12,366 bases of DNA from Pseudomonadota bacterium (GTDB taxonomy: Bacteria; Pseudomonadota; Gammaproteobacteria; Burkholderiales; Burkholderiaceae_D): positions 1 to 12,366 of the forward strand of contig JAFECY010000244.1 of assembly GCA_018241865.1 (NCBI GenBank), read 5' to 3'. Of the stretch, positions 1 through 8,007 are shown piece after piece. The notes under the pieces are model-generated. The model was not told the DNA's origin, did no database searches, and saw nothing but the letters and a program-made list of their open reading frames with translations. Position 1 is the stretch's first letter. Each line of letters begins with the position of its first letter. The translations under genes and the position numbers were made by a program.

Positions 1-699
1 AAATCTGGCGGCCAATACTTCGAGCGAAGCGGTGTTGACATTGATGCGCGTCGGCAGCGGCAGAAACAGGGCGTAAGGCCGCAGTTTTTCGATCATGGCC
101 GGCGTGTAACCCGGCACGCGCAGCAAGTCTTCCAAGAAAACGAAACGCAAAGGCCGCTTGCCACCCGTGGCCGGCGGCGTGGCAGGCGGCGGTGCGCCGC
201 TGGCCATCGGCGGCGGCGGCAAACCTTCGGCAATCGCCAGCGCAGTCGGCTCGGCCAAGCTTGGACTCAGGCGCAAGCTGGACAGCAATTGCTGATACAC
301 CGCAACTTCGCGCGGCTCCGGCTTGCCGTCGATGGCAACTAAATTGCGCAGATTGAAACGCGACTGTGCGTCGATGATATTGCCCGACAACGTGGCTTGG
401 CTGGCTTCACCATCGGCGCGGCCGTTTTCCACGTACTGATCGAGTTGCGTTTCCGCCAGCGGCGCGGCCCACGGCTCGCCGAGATGATCGACGTCGCCGG
501 AACTATTGTAATCGGCACGTAAAATCAGACTAGCCCAATCAAGCGCACCGCGTAATATCCATTGCTTCTGCAATTGCAGGCGCTGGTTTTCGATCGAACG
601 CACCTGCACCTGTTGTTGCCAGAACAGACTGGCGACGATCGTAATCGCCAGTGTCGTCAGCAGTAGCGCCGTAATAACGGCGACACCGCGTTGGCGCAT
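1..699 (-). CDS. gspK: Type II secretion minor pseudopilin GspK (partial, C-terminus off the left edge)
   Basis: GspK is the large minor pseudopilin that, with GspI and GspJ, forms the tip of the type II secretion pseudopilus in the inner membrane and periplasm. I read 233 codons on the minus strand from ATG at 699 to the window edge without a stop. The N-terminus is MRQRGVAVITALLL, a short basic leader ending in Gly followed by a hydrophobic helix. The VAVIT sequence in place of FTLIE, lacking the +5 Glu, is typical of GspK. Further on are the family-like stretches SRFNLRNL (about residues 113-120) and RINVNTAS near the edge, plus a Pro/Ala-rich insert around residues 160-178. Family members are usually a little over 300 residues, so roughly 90 are missing. 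An in-frame GTG at 720 overlaps the gspJ stop (GTGA) and has a better ribosome site (GGGAG), so the true start may be there. It is the last visible gene of the gspG-H-I-J-K run. Confidence 0.9.
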   Translation of the reverse strand, partial: MRQRGVAVITALLLTTLAITIVASLFWQQQVQVRSIENQRLQLQKQWILRGALDWASLILRADYNSSGDVDHLGEPWAAPLAETQLDQYVENGRADGEASQATLSGNIIDAQSRFNLRNLVAIDGKPEPREVAVYQQLLSSLRLSPSLAEPTALAIAEGLPPPPMASGAPPPATPPATGGKRPLRFVFLEDLLRVPGYTPAMIEKLRPYALFLPLPTRINVNTASLEVLAARF

Positions 700-716
700 G
701 ATGGTAGGCGCGATGC

Positions 717-1400
717 TCACACCGCTCCCAGTAGGAAAATTTTGGTCATGACAGCGTGGCCAATCGGCTGCAAGCTGACTTCCAATCCGGTCGGCGCGGT
801 GCTGGTGGTATTGTTGTTGCCGCTGCTGGTGGTGACGGCGGTTTGCACGACGTCGATGCCGGGCGTACGCCAACCAGCGCCATCGTTGATCCAAACGCGC
901 ATCGTCATCGTTGCCAATCCCGTTTGCAACGTGACGCTCGGTACGCCGCTGTTGTCGCTGGTGACTGTCGTCCACAACGCATCGAGCGCATTCAGGTCGC
1001 GCGTCGTTGCCGATTCGCGCCGAGTCAGGATGCCATTTCTGATCTGGTAAGACACCACTTGCAAACCGGTTGGTTGATTCTCGGTAAACACCATGCGCAC
1101 CAGCACCAGCCGCCCCGGCTCGACCACCAGTGGCGCGCGATCGGGAATGACATCAGTCGTCGCGATCTGCGCGCAATCCCTTTGCATCTGTGCGAAAGCC
1201 AATTGCAAGCCGCGCGTCTGATCGAGCTGATCGTTCAGGGCGACGCGGGTACGAACGATGCTATCGAGGCCGCGCCAACCGAGCACCGCGACGATGGCCA
1301 AGACGGTGATCGCCACCAGCAACTCGATCAGCGTGAAGCCGCGGGTTGCGCGGCGCGGGTGCAGGTGCGGAAAGCGACATGCCGTCATCGCGCTATCCAT
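717..1400 (-). CDS. gspJ: Type II secretion minor pseudopilin GspJ
   Basis: GspJ is a minor pseudopilin that assembles with GspI and GspK at the tip of the type II secretion pseudopilus. The 227-residue product has a basic leader, a prepilin peptidase site at Gly21 followed by FTLIELLVAITVLAIVAVLG with the conserved +5 Glu, then a periplasmic domain. Length and position between gspI and gspK fit GspJ. The ATG at 1400 overlaps the 3' end of gspI by 8 bases. A second ATG at 1388 (residue 5) has a GGAT sequence about 7 bases upstream and could be the real start, which would shorten the leader to 17 residues. The stop codon overlaps a possible GTG start of gspK, consistent with translational coupling. 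A run of Asn and Thr near residues 195-202 is unusual but does not break the frame. Confidence 0.92.
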   Translation of the reverse strand: MDSAMTACRFPHLHPRRATRGFTLIELLVAITVLAIVAVLGWRGLDSIVRTRVALNDQLDQTRGLQLAFAQMQRDCAQIATTDVIPDRAPLVVEPGRLVLVRMVFTENQPTGLQVVSYQIRNGILTRRESATTRDLNALDALWTTVTSDNSGVPSVTLQTGLATMTMRVWINDGAGWRTPGIDVVQTAVTTSSGNNNTTSTAPTGLEVSLQPIGHAVMTKIFLLGAV

Positions 1401-1770
1401 TATTCGGCACGATCTGCGCCAGCTTGATGATGCGCCGCTGCGGATTCTGCGGATCGAACACGCTGACCTCGACCCGACGGAAATTCACGTTCGGCGTAGC
1501 CAGCACTTCTTCCTCGCAAGAGAAAGTCAATTCGCCCTGCGGACAAGCAAAGGCGCGCTTGCCGAACGGCGGCCACTCGCGGGCGAGGCGAATTTGCGCC
1601 AACCGATTTTCCGCCGACCAAGTCGCCATCATCGCCGCACGCAAGCCGTTGCTATTCTGCGTCAAGCTACCGACCGCACGCAGACTGGCTCCGAGCGCGG
1701 TGCCGACGATGACCAGCGCCACTAGCACTTCGAGCAGGGTAAAGCCGGCGGAAGCTTCATCTCGTCGCAT
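1393..1770 (-). CDS. gspI: Type II secretion minor pseudopilin GspI
   Basis: GspI is the minor pseudopilin thought to start assembly of the GspI-J-K tip complex. I chose ATG at 1770, giving 125 residues, over the longer reading from 1818. It begins one base after the gspH stop, has GGA about 6 bases upstream, and gives a 9-residue leader MRRDEASAG before the FTLLEVLVALVIVGTALGA helix with +5 Glu. Resulting length matches the usual 120-130 residues of the family. The periplasmic part has the pattern NRLAQIRL and a Cys pair (CPQGELTFSCEEE), as often seen in GspI. It overlaps the start of gspJ by 8 bases and belongs to the same transcript as gspG and gspH. Confidence 0.92.
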   Translation of the reverse strand: MRRDEASAGFTLLEVLVALVIVGTALGASLRAVGSLTQNSNGLRAAMMATWSAENRLAQIRLAREWPPFGKRAFACPQGELTFSCEEEVLATPNVNFRRVEVSVFDPQNPQRRIIKLAQIVPNNG

Positions 1771-1771
1771 G

Positions 1772-2278
1772 TCATTCCACCGTAAAGTGACCGATGCCAT
1801 CAGCCTGGATGGCGACACTCGCGCCTTCGTAACCGAGTCTGAGCACGAAAGGTTTGTCCACCGGCTCGCGGCCGAACACGATGCGCATGCCTTTTTCGCC
1901 CTGTTCGGAGATCGGTGGCTCGAGTGTCATGATGAGCGGCGCGCGCTTGAATTCACGTTCGCGCAGCATGTCGTCGCCCTCGATCGGTTTCCAGACATTG
2001 TCCGAACGCAGCAGGAAGCGATAGCGGTAGGCGTCGATCTCGATGGCGATCGGTTGATTGCGCACGATGGCTTCATCGCGCGCCAGTTGCAACAGCAGCG
2101 CCACGCGTTGCGCTTCGTTCTGCAGGAGTTGGCGACTGCTCGGCATGGCGTTGACGGAGACGACGCCGAGGATGATGCCGGCGATCACCAGCACCACCAT
2201 GATTTCAATCAGGGTGAAGCCGCGCGCAGTCGCTGCGACCGGCGCGCGGGAGGGGATGGGCTTGCTTACAATTCCCAC
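1772..2278 (-). CDS. gspH: Type II secretion minor pseudopilin GspH
   Basis: GspH is a minor pseudopilin of the type II secretion pseudopilus. The 168-residue product has a 20-residue leader ending ATARG, then FTLIEIMVVLVIAGIILGVV with the +5 Glu needed for processing and methylation by the prepilin peptidase GspO. The periplasmic part includes LLQLARDEAIVRNQPIAI, a pattern common to GspH/FimT proteins. The start must be the GTG at 2278 or a rarer codon, because no in-frame ATG precedes the processing site. The gene overlaps the gspG 3' end by 13 bases and no strong ribosome site is visible, so translation is probably coupled to gspG. The order G-H-I-J-K distinguishes it from GspG, which is also longer-conserved in its C-terminal part. 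Confidence 0.91.
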   Translation of the reverse strand: MGIVSKPIPSRAPVAATARGFTLIEIMVVLVIAGIILGVVSVNAMPSSRQLLQNEAQRVALLLQLARDEAIVRNQPIAIEIDAYRYRFLLRSDNVWKPIEGDDMLREREFKRAPLIMTLEPPISEQGEKGMRIVFGREPVDKPFVLRLGYEGASVAIQADGIGHFTVE

Positions 2279-2721
2279 GAGCCGATGTCGGCATCGATGC
2301 CTTCGCCACCGGGTTTACCGTCGGCGCCGAAGGAAAACACATCGATCTCGCCCTTCAGTCCGGGAGACTGGTACTGGTAGGGATTTTTCCACGGATCGAG
2401 CGGCAGTTTATCGAGGTAGCCGCCGGCTTTCCAACCTTTTGGCTCAGGGCCGGAAGTCGGTTTGGTGATGAGCGACTGCAAACCTTGCTCGGTGGTCGGG
2501 TAACGGCCATTGTCCAGTTTGTACAGCTTGAGGGATTGCATGATGCTGGCGATGTCCGACCTAGCCGCCTGAATCCGCGCATCGTCGGCGCGACCCATCA
2601 GCTTCGGCACCACCAGCGCCGCCAGGATGCCCATGATGACCACTACCACCATGATTTCGATGAGAGTGAAGCCGCGCTGTCGCGCCGTGTTCCGGCTGGA
2701 AAATGGCAGGAGTGTGGACAT
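2266..2721 (-). CDS. gspG: Type II secretion major pseudopilin GspG
   Basis: GspG is the main subunit of the type II secretion pseudopilus that pushes folded exoproteins through the outer-membrane secretin. The 151-residue product is the best conserved gene here. It has a 17-residue leader MSTLLPFSSRNTARQRG, then FTLIEIMVVVVIMGILAALVVPK, and the family signatures YKLDNGRYPTTEQGL, PLDPWKNPYQY and SFGADGKPGGEG near the C-terminus, where GspG binds calcium. ATG at 2721 was chosen over a longer reading because GGAAAG lies 6 bases upstream and the leader length is normal. It is the first gene of the visible operon, with 117 bp separating it from the divergent GtrA-family gene, so the promoter should lie there. 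Confidence 0.96.
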   Translation of the reverse strand: MSTLLPFSSRNTARQRGFTLIEIMVVVVIMGILAALVVPKLMGRADDARIQAARSDIASIMQSLKLYKLDNGRYPTTEQGLQSLITKPTSGPEPKGWKAGGYLDKLPLDPWKNPYQYQSPGLKGEIDVFSFGADGKPGGEGIDADIGSWEL

Positions 2722-2770
2722 GAGTCGCTTTCCGTAAAAAAATTGATGGGATTGCCGCTGGCGATATGCG

Positions 2771-2776
2771 AGTATA
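2771..2776 (-). promoter_or_regulatory. Candidate -10 box for the gsp operon
   Basis: On the minus strand the hexamer TATACT lies about 50 bases upstream of the gspG start, a good match to a sigma-70 -10 element. No convincing -35 hexamer stands at the usual spacing, so it is only a candidate. The 2722-2838 gap must also serve the divergent GtrA-family gene. Confidence 0.3.
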
Positions 2777-2838
2777 AGGCCGAAGCGGCATTTCACATAG
2801 ACCGCGCGACACGCCCATCGCAACCGATCATAGCGTTT

Positions 2839-3258
2839 ATGCAACGAGACGAGACAGCTCCCGCCCCTTCCGCCATGCTTGCCTTATTCCGCCAGTTCGT
2901 CCGTTTCGCCGGCGTCGGCTGCGTGTCGGCCATCGGCCATTACGGTTTGCTGATTTTGCTGGTGCATGGCGCGGGCGTGGCCGCCGTGCCGGCGTCGAGC
3001 GCTGGCGCGCTGTTGGGCGCGCTGATTAACTACAGCCTGAATTATCGCTTCACGTTCCAAAGCAACAAAAAGCACACAGAAAGCGTCGGCAAATTCGCGC
3101 TGGTCGCGGTGATCGGCCTCTTGCTCAACACGCTGTTGATGTGGATCGGCGTCGATCTACTGCATCTCTACTACCTACTCAGTCAAATCCTCACCACCGG
3201 ACTGGTGATGGTATGGAGTTTTTTGGGGAACCGCTTCTGGACTTTCCATGCGCGCTGA
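2839..3258 (+). CDS. GtrA-family four-helix membrane protein (putative polyprenyl-phosphate-sugar flippase)
   Basis: GtrA-family proteins are small inner-membrane proteins linked to moving undecaprenyl-phosphate-bound sugars across the membrane. The 139-residue product has four hydrophobic segments at about residues 22-44, 50-68, 80-102 and 106-130. It carries the typical motifs RFAGVGCVSA at the start of helix 1, NYSLNYRFTF after helix 2 and LGNRFWTF at the C-terminus. ATG at 2839 gives a slightly long N-terminus; ATG at 2875 (MLALFRQFVRF) is equally plausible, and neither has a strong ribosome site. The long upstream extension of this frame is antisense to gspG and is not real. The gene is divergent from gspG and precedes, by a 117-bp gap, an operon that ends with a GtrB-like glycosyltransferase, so a flippase role is likely. 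Confidence 0.88.
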   Translation: MQRDETAPAPSAMLALFRQFVRFAGVGCVSAIGHYGLLILLVHGAGVAAVPASSAGALLGALINYSLNYRFTFQSNKKHTESVGKFALVAVIGLLLNTLLMWIGVDLLHLYYLLSQILTTGLVMVWSFLGNRFWTFHAR

Positions 3259-3309
3259 CCAAACCGCACCGGCCGTCACTACTGCTTGTTACCGCAGCAT
3301 GCTGCTATT

Positions 3310-3345
3310 ATTTTTCACGCCATTTTTCACGCCATTTTTCACGCC
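3310..3345 (+). repeat. Three perfect tandem copies of a 12-bp repeat
   Basis: ATTTTTCACGCC occurs three times without a mismatch (3310-3321, 3322-3333, 3334-3345), followed by a partial copy ATTT. It lies between the GtrA-family gene and the start of the signal-peptide protein, about 30 bases upstream of that start. It is AT-richer than its surroundings. Confidence 0.95.
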
Positions 3346-3375
3346 ATTTCCCACTACTTCCGTTGCCGTTTCCCG

Positions 3376-4224
3376 ATGATTGCCCCACTCTTTTTCACAT
3401 TGCGCCACCTGTTGCCGATTTGTCTGCTGGCATGGCTGACGACAATGACGCTACCCACCGCGCAGGCTGGCAATATCAACTTCGGCCTGTCGCTCACCGA
3501 CAACAAAATCGCCATCACCAATCAGGGCAACGCCACTGCCTTTTATCCCGCCGCTTATCGTCTCGATGCCAACGGCCACTGGCAGCCGCTGGCGCTGCCG
3601 AACGGCACCAGTCAACCGGCCGAACTCGTCCCCAGCGCGACGCTCTCACTGACTTGGCCCGACACGCGTCCCTTGACCAGCCTGCCGCCGCTGGAAGCGC
3701 TGCAGCCGGTGATGGTGCGTTTTTTCGATCAAGCCGGCGCGGGATTCGGCCAGATTTCTTTTTTTCACCAGCCACTCGGCGCGGAGCAAACTCTCGACGC
3801 CAGCTATCAAGACGGCAAAATGACCATCGCGCCGCCGGCCGGCAAGACCGACAATCCCGATCATCAGATTCGCGCTACTTGGTTGCTGTGGGGACAAGAA
3901 GAAGGCATCCGGCCGCTGCGCGCGCCGGTCGAACCGCGCCACGTACAGCCGGATGCGCGCCGCATCGTATGGCGTGCCGATATGCCGGCGCAGCGCTTTG
4001 ATCTGGGTGCGGGTCTGCCGGTTGTTTTTCTCGTACACGAAACCGCGCAAGGTTTGCGCCTGCAAGTGGTCGGCGGAGGCGGCGTACAAGGACGCCAGCA
4101 ACGCGCCGCGTGGCTCGACTGGTGGCGCGAATGGGAGCGTGGCGCGCGATGGTTGAGTGCTGCCGCGTTAGCGCTGCTGCTGTGGCACATGGCGCAAGCT
4201 TGGCGCACGAGGAGCGCAACATGA
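3376..4224 (+). CDS. Secreted or membrane-anchored protein of unknown function in the gtr-like operon
   Basis: I do not recognise a named family. The 282-residue product starts with a clear signal peptide (MIAPLFF...TLPTAQA, cleavage near residue 31). It continues with a beta-rich region (GLSLTDNKIAITNQGNATAF) that resembles immunoglobulin-like or CARDB-like folds, and ends with a hydrophobic helix (about residues 260-277) and a basic tail. The likely topology is a periplasmic domain held in the inner membrane by the C-terminal helix. ATG at 3376 was chosen because it gives a proper signal peptide. A longer reading from TTG at 3286 would translate the 12-bp repeats into HAIF units and bury the signal peptide. 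No good ribosome site is visible. Its stop overlaps the next start in an ATGA junction, so it probably works with the large membrane protein, perhaps as a partner or acceptor handler; that is inference. Confidence 0.7.
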   Translation: MIAPLFFTLRHLLPICLLAWLTTMTLPTAQAGNINFGLSLTDNKIAITNQGNATAFYPAAYRLDANGHWQPLALPNGTSQPAELVPSATLSLTWPDTRPLTSLPPLEALQPVMVRFFDQAGAGFGQISFFHQPLGAEQTLDASYQDGKMTIAPPAGKTDNPDHQIRATWLLWGQEEGIRPLRAPVEPRHVQPDARRIVWRADMPAQRFDLGAGLPVVFLVHETAQGLRLQVVGGGGVQGRQQRAAWLDWWREWERGARWLSAAALALLLWHMAQAWRTRSAT

Positions 4225-6974
4225 GATGCCCGCTCACGACCACCTGCCGCCGCTGCGCCAGTCCTTGGCTGGCCGATCTGTTTTTTACCCTGACGACCGC
4301 TGCGTTGATCGCCTCGGTGCTCGGTATCGCCTTCCTCAATTCAAGTAATTGGCCGACCGGCGGCGATGCCGCTTCGCACCTGCTCTATGCCAAGCTATAT
4401 GCCGACGACTTACTGTTCAAAGGACAGATTTTGCCTTGGGTGCCGGAAGTATTCGGCGGCATGCCTTTCTTGTCGTATTACTTCCCGCTGCCCTTCATCG
4501 TCATCGCTTTGCTGTCGAAGCCGCTCGGCTTGGCGGCAGCCTTCAAATGGGGCGGATTCCTCGCAGCGATGCTGCTGCCGGGCGCGGTCTTCACGGCCAG
4601 CCGGCGCTGGCTCGGCTTCACTTGGCAAGCGGCTTTCTTTGCCGGCTTGGGCGCGCTGGCTTTCGTACTGCACGAACAAAATTCGATTTGGGGCGGCAAT
4701 CTGCTCTCGACGCTAGCCGGCGAATTTGCCTACAGTTACGGCCTGCTGTTCGCTGTGTTGGCAATGATGGCTTGGGCGCGCGCCATCAATCTCGGCCGCG
4801 GCTGGCTGCTGGCGGCGGCCATGGAAGCGGCCAGCGGTTTCTCGCACGGCTTTCCCTTGCTGGTGGTCGGCTTTTCCAGCATCTTGCTATTGCTCGACGC
4901 CACCGCCAGCGGCGGTTTCCGGCGCGCACGAACGTCTTTCATGCTGCTGCTGAAAGGCCATGCGCTGGCCTTCGCCCTGCTCGGCGGCTGGCTGTGGCCA
5001 ATGCTGGAGATGCACAGCCTGACTATTCCGAACGACGCTTCCTTCCCACTGGAAAGCTGGCGCGATCTGCTGCCCGCCACGCTGTGGCCGGTACTGGCGG
5101 CCGGCGTACTCGGCGCGCTGATGCTGGCGCTGCCGGGCGTGCGACGCGGCTGGGGCGACGCCCAGCGCCGCGCCACGGGTTATTTCATCGGTGCGGCTGG
5201 CTTAGCGGCAGTGTTCTTTATCGCCGGCGACCAACTCGGCCTAGCCGACATCCGCTTCTTCCCGCTCACTTGGCTGCTGGGCGCGATCGCCTGCGGCTGG
5301 CTGGCCGGTCAAGCCGTGGCCAGCTTCGATCGACTGGATGCCTGCCATGTGGTTTGCGCGATCGTGCTGGCGCCGCTCTTCGTGCTGTTGCGCGATTGGT
5401 TGGCGCTATACGATTTGCTTTACTTGCTATGGCTGACGCTGGCCTGGCTGGTGCTGTCGATTGCCTGCGGCTGGCTGTTGCGCTGGGCGCTGCACAAGCG
5501 ACTGGCACCTGCAGCCGCTCCGAACGACATGTGGGCGCAAGCGCTGGCGCGCGTGCTGCTGGTAGCCGCCGCCAGCGTCGGCTTACTTGGCTGGCTCGAC
5601 ACCAACGTGCAACGCGCGCCGGACTGGGGGCTGTGGAATCATTCCGGGTTAGACGCCAAGCCGCAATGGCATAACTTGAGTCAATTGTTCCCAGTCATGC
5701 GCGGCAATCTGTGGAGTCCGCGTCTATCCTTCGAGCACGATCCGGCCAACAATGATCTCGGCTCGACCCGCAGTCTGGAAGCCTTGCCGATGTTCCTCAA
5801 CCATCGGCCGGTGCTGGAAGGCTTGTACATGGAATCGGCCTTACTGGGGCCGGCGGTGTATCAGGTGCAATCGGAAATCTCGCATCAACCGTCGTCGCCG
5901 CTGGTGCGTTTTCCGAGCGGCAGTCTCGATCCAGAATTCGCCGCGCGTCATTTGAATTTCTTGCATGCCGATACCATCCTGTTACGCAGCAAGGTCGCCA
6001 AAGAAGCGATCGAAGTCAGCGGCCAGTTCACCAAGATCGCCGCCTCGCCGCCGTTCGCGGTGTACCGCGTCAAGCACTTCGACAGCCATCTAGCACAAGT
6101 GGTCACGCAACCGATCCGTGTCAAGCCGATGCAAGACTGGATGCAAGACGCCTTCAGTTGGTTCCGCACTCGCAGTCGCTTCGACGCTTACCTGCCGGTA
6201 TACAGTAAGAATGTTCAACCGCTACAGCCGGCCAAGACCGCCAGCGTGGTGCGCGAGAAAAAACTGGCACGCGACGAATTGGTGTTTGAGACCGACGCCA
6301 TCGGTGCGCCGCACCTCATCAAAATCGCCTACCACCCGCGTTGGCAACTGCTCTCCAAAGGCAGTCTGCAGATCGCCGGTCCCGGCTTTCTGCTGGTGGT
6401 GCCGCAAGAAAAGGAAATCCATTTGGTGTACGGCCACACCTTGGTCGGCAAGCTGGGCATGGCGGCGACCTGCATCGCCTTCCTGCTGGCGCTGTTCGCC
6501 TTCTGGCGTGGCCGCACCCATCCTTCCAGCCCCTCCTTCGACGAGCGCCCGCTGCGTTGGCGCTGGCTGGCTTTGGTGGCCGGCTGGCTATTGCTCGGAT
6601 TGGCCGGCTTGTACTTCGCCAGCCGTGCGCCGGAAGGTGTGTACAAGGAAGCATGGACGCTGATGAACAGCACGCAATACAAAGAAGCCGCCGACAAATT
6701 CGCCCGCGCATTGGAATTACGCAAACCACCGGCCAAGAAGGAAGAAGCCTTGTTCTGGATGGCAAAGTCGCGTGAGCTGGCCGGACAACGCGCCGAAGCC
6801 AAGGCCGCTTACCGCGAATTGATTACGCATTATCACGGCTTCTGGATTCCAGAAAGTCTCTACACCTACGCATTGCTAGCGCGTCAAGACGGGCAGATCG
6901 CCGAAGCAAACACTTACCTGCAACGCCTGCGGGAAGAATATCCGAACAATCCCTGGGCCCTGAAAAAAGACTGA
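4221..6974 (+). CDS. Large polytopic membrane protein, probable GT-C-type glycosyltransferase with a TPR-like C-terminus
   Basis: The 917-residue product has many hydrophobic helices over about residues 16-475, a soluble region at about 490-750, two more helices (about 755-775 and 790-808) and a C-terminal stretch of about 105 residues that reads as TPR-like helical pairs (KEAADKFARALELRK, RAEAKAAYRELITHY, IAEANTYLQRLREEY). After helix 1 comes GGDAASH (Asp49), then GGMPFLSYYFPLPF. This layout is seen in GT-C transferases and in bacterial membrane proteins assigned to the PTPS_related family (PF10131); family assignment is from memory. GT-C enzymes use polyprenyl-phosphate sugars on the periplasmic side, with an acidic residue in the first outer loop. 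ATG at 4221 was chosen because GGAG lies 6 bases upstream and it overlaps the previous stop (ATGA). Lying between the signal-peptide gene and the GtrB-like gene, it would fit the variable third member of a gtr cassette. Donor and acceptor are unknown. Confidence 0.75.
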   Translation: MRCPLTTTCRRCASPWLADLFFTLTTAALIASVLGIAFLNSSNWPTGGDAASHLLYAKLYADDLLFKGQILPWVPEVFGGMPFLSYYFPLPFIVIALLSKPLGLAAAFKWGGFLAAMLLPGAVFTASRRWLGFTWQAAFFAGLGALAFVLHEQNSIWGGNLLSTLAGEFAYSYGLLFAVLAMMAWARAINLGRGWLLAAAMEAASGFSHGFPLLVVGFSSILLLLDATASGGFRRARTSFMLLLKGHALAFALLGGWLWPMLEMHSLTIPNDASFPLESWRDLLPATLWPVLAAGVLGALMLALPGVRRGWGDAQRRATGYFIGAAGLAAVFFIAGDQLGLADIRFFPLTWLLGAIACGWLAGQAVASFDRLDACHVVCAIVLAPLFVLLRDWLALYDLLYLLWLTLAWLVLSIACGWLLRWALHKRLAPAAAPNDMWAQALARVLLVAAASVGLLGWLDTNVQRAPDWGLWNHSGLDAKPQWHNLSQLFPVMRGNLWSPRLSFEHDPANNDLGSTRSLEALPMFLNHRPVLEGLYMESALLGPAVYQVQSEISHQPSSPLVRFPSGSLDPEFAARHLNFLHADTILLRSKVAKEAIEVSGQFTKIAASPPFAVYRVKHFDSHLAQVVTQPIRVKPMQDWMQDAFSWFRTRSRFDAYLPVYSKNVQPLQPAKTASVVREKKLARDELVFETDAIGAPHLIKIAYHPRWQLLSKGSLQIAGPGFLLVVPQEKEIHLVYGHTLVGKLGMAATCIAFLLALFAFWRGRTHPSSPSFDERPLRWRWLALVAGWLLLGLAGLYFASRAPEGVYKEAWTLMNSTQYKEAADKFARALELRKPPAKKEEALFWMAKSRELAGQRAEAKAAYRELITHYHGFWIPESLYTYALLARQDGQIAEANTYLQRLREEYPNNPWALKKD

Positions 6975-7942
6975 TGCCAACCATGCCAGCCCTTTCTGAC
7001 ACCATCCCCGAACTGAGCGTAATCGTCCCGGCCTTCAACGAAGCCGAGGGATTACCGGCCTTTCTCGAACAGTTATTCGCCATCTTGCGCGACTGCTGCC
7101 CGGAACACGAAGTGTGGGTGATCGACGACGGCAGCCGCGATGCGACTTGGGAACGCCTGCGCGCCGAACTGCCGCGCTACCCGCAATTGCGCGGGCTGCG
7201 CTTCACCCGCAACTTCGGCAAAGAAGCCGGCATCCTCGCCGGCCTGCGCCATGCGCGCGGGCGTTCGGTGCTCATCATGGATTCCGACGGCCAACATCCC
7301 CCTGCGCTGATCCCGCAACTGCTGGCACCTTGGCGCAACGGCGCGGCGCAAATCGTCGCGGCGCAAAAAGCCAACCGCGCCACCGACAGTCTGCTGTCGC
7401 GTTTGAATGCAAAATTATTCAATGGGTTAATGCACGCGCTGACCGGACTGAACTTAGAAGGCGCGTCGGATTTCCGCCTGCTCGACCGCCGCGTGGTCGA
7501 TACCCTGCTAGCCTTCCCGGAAAAAGTCCGCTTCTTCCGCGGCATGACGGTGTGGACCGGCTTCACCACGGTAGCAATCAGCTTCGATGTCGCGCCGCGC
7601 ATCGCTGGTGAAACGCATTGGAGCACCGCGCAACTGACGCGACTGGCAATCACTGCCATTACGTCCTACAGCGCCAAACCGCTCGGCATGATCTTCCGCC
7701 TCGGCCTGCTGGGCATGGTCGGCGCAGGTCTGCTGCTGCTGCAAGCGGTGTATTCCTGGATGACCCACATCGCCGTTTCCGGCTGGACATCGATGACCGT
7801 CATCGTGCTGTTTTTCGGTTCGGCCAATCTGCTCGGCATCGGCGTACTCGGTGCTTATTTGGCGCAAATATTCGACGAGATCAAACAGCGGCCGGAATTT
7901 TTGGTGGCGGAACTAGCCAACCCACCTGAAGCAAAGAACTGA
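6974..7942 (+). CDS. GtrB/DPM1-like family 2 glycosyltransferase (polyprenyl-phosphate sugar synthase)
   Basis: This enzyme class moves a sugar from a nucleotide donor to undecaprenyl phosphate on the cytoplasmic face of the inner membrane. The 322-residue product has a GT-A domain with SVIVPAFNE (residues 15-23), the nucleotide-binding DDGS at 51-54, RNFGKEAG at 79-86 and the metal-binding DSDGQHPP at 103-110. Two C-terminal helices follow (about 237-262 and 272-296) and a tail starting FDEIKQRPEF. This is the standard GtrB/ArnC/DPM1-like architecture and length. The ATG at 6974 overlaps the preceding TGA by one base; ATG at 6983 is an alternative. It closes the plus-strand operon, just before a strong terminator. 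With the GtrA-like protein upstream it forms the donor-making and flipping pair. The sugar cannot be told from the sequence. Confidence 0.92.
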   Translation: MPTMPALSDTIPELSVIVPAFNEAEGLPAFLEQLFAILRDCCPEHEVWVIDDGSRDATWERLRAELPRYPQLRGLRFTRNFGKEAGILAGLRHARGRSVLIMDSDGQHPPALIPQLLAPWRNGAAQIVAAQKANRATDSLLSRLNAKLFNGLMHALTGLNLEGASDFRLLDRRVVDTLLAFPEKVRFFRGMTVWTGFTTVAISFDVAPRIAGETHWSTAQLTRLAITAITSYSAKPLGMIFRLGLLGMVGAGLLLLQAVYSWMTHIAVSGWTSMTVIVLFFGSANLLGIGVLGAYLAQIFDEIKQRPEFLVAELANPPEAKN

Positions 7943-7965
7943 ACGCCAGATCAAGTCGTCAGGGC

Positions 7966-7999
7966 AAAAAAAAAGCGGATCGAATCGATCCGCTTTTTT
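7966..7999 (+). terminator. Bidirectional rho-independent terminator between convergent genes
   Basis: An 8-bp perfect stem GCGGATCG/CGATCCGC with a 3-base loop AAT (7975-7993) is followed by six T and preceded by nine A. The A and T runs can extend the stem. It ends the gtr-like operon on the plus strand and, read on the minus strand, the first esterase gene, whose stop is 47 bases away. Confidence 0.93.
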
Positions 8000-8007
8000 C
8001 ATCGCCG

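Noticed and set aside
756..2468. Several long plus-strand open frames opposite the gsp genes
   Set aside because: All are antisense to the pseudopilin genes, which have clear processing sites; the plus-strand products show no recognisable domains.
2485..2838. Upstream extension of the GtrA-family frame
   Set aside because: It runs antisense through gspG; the GtrA homology begins only near 2875.
3286..3375. Longer N-terminus with HAIF repeats for the signal-peptide protein
   Set aside because: It needs a TTG start and places a long extension before a good signal peptide; the repeats look like DNA-level repeats.
4349..5674. A 441-codon plus-strand open frame inside the large membrane protein gene
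   Set aside because: The product is rich in Arg and Ala without domains, has no ribosome site, and lies in another frame of a well-supported membrane protein.
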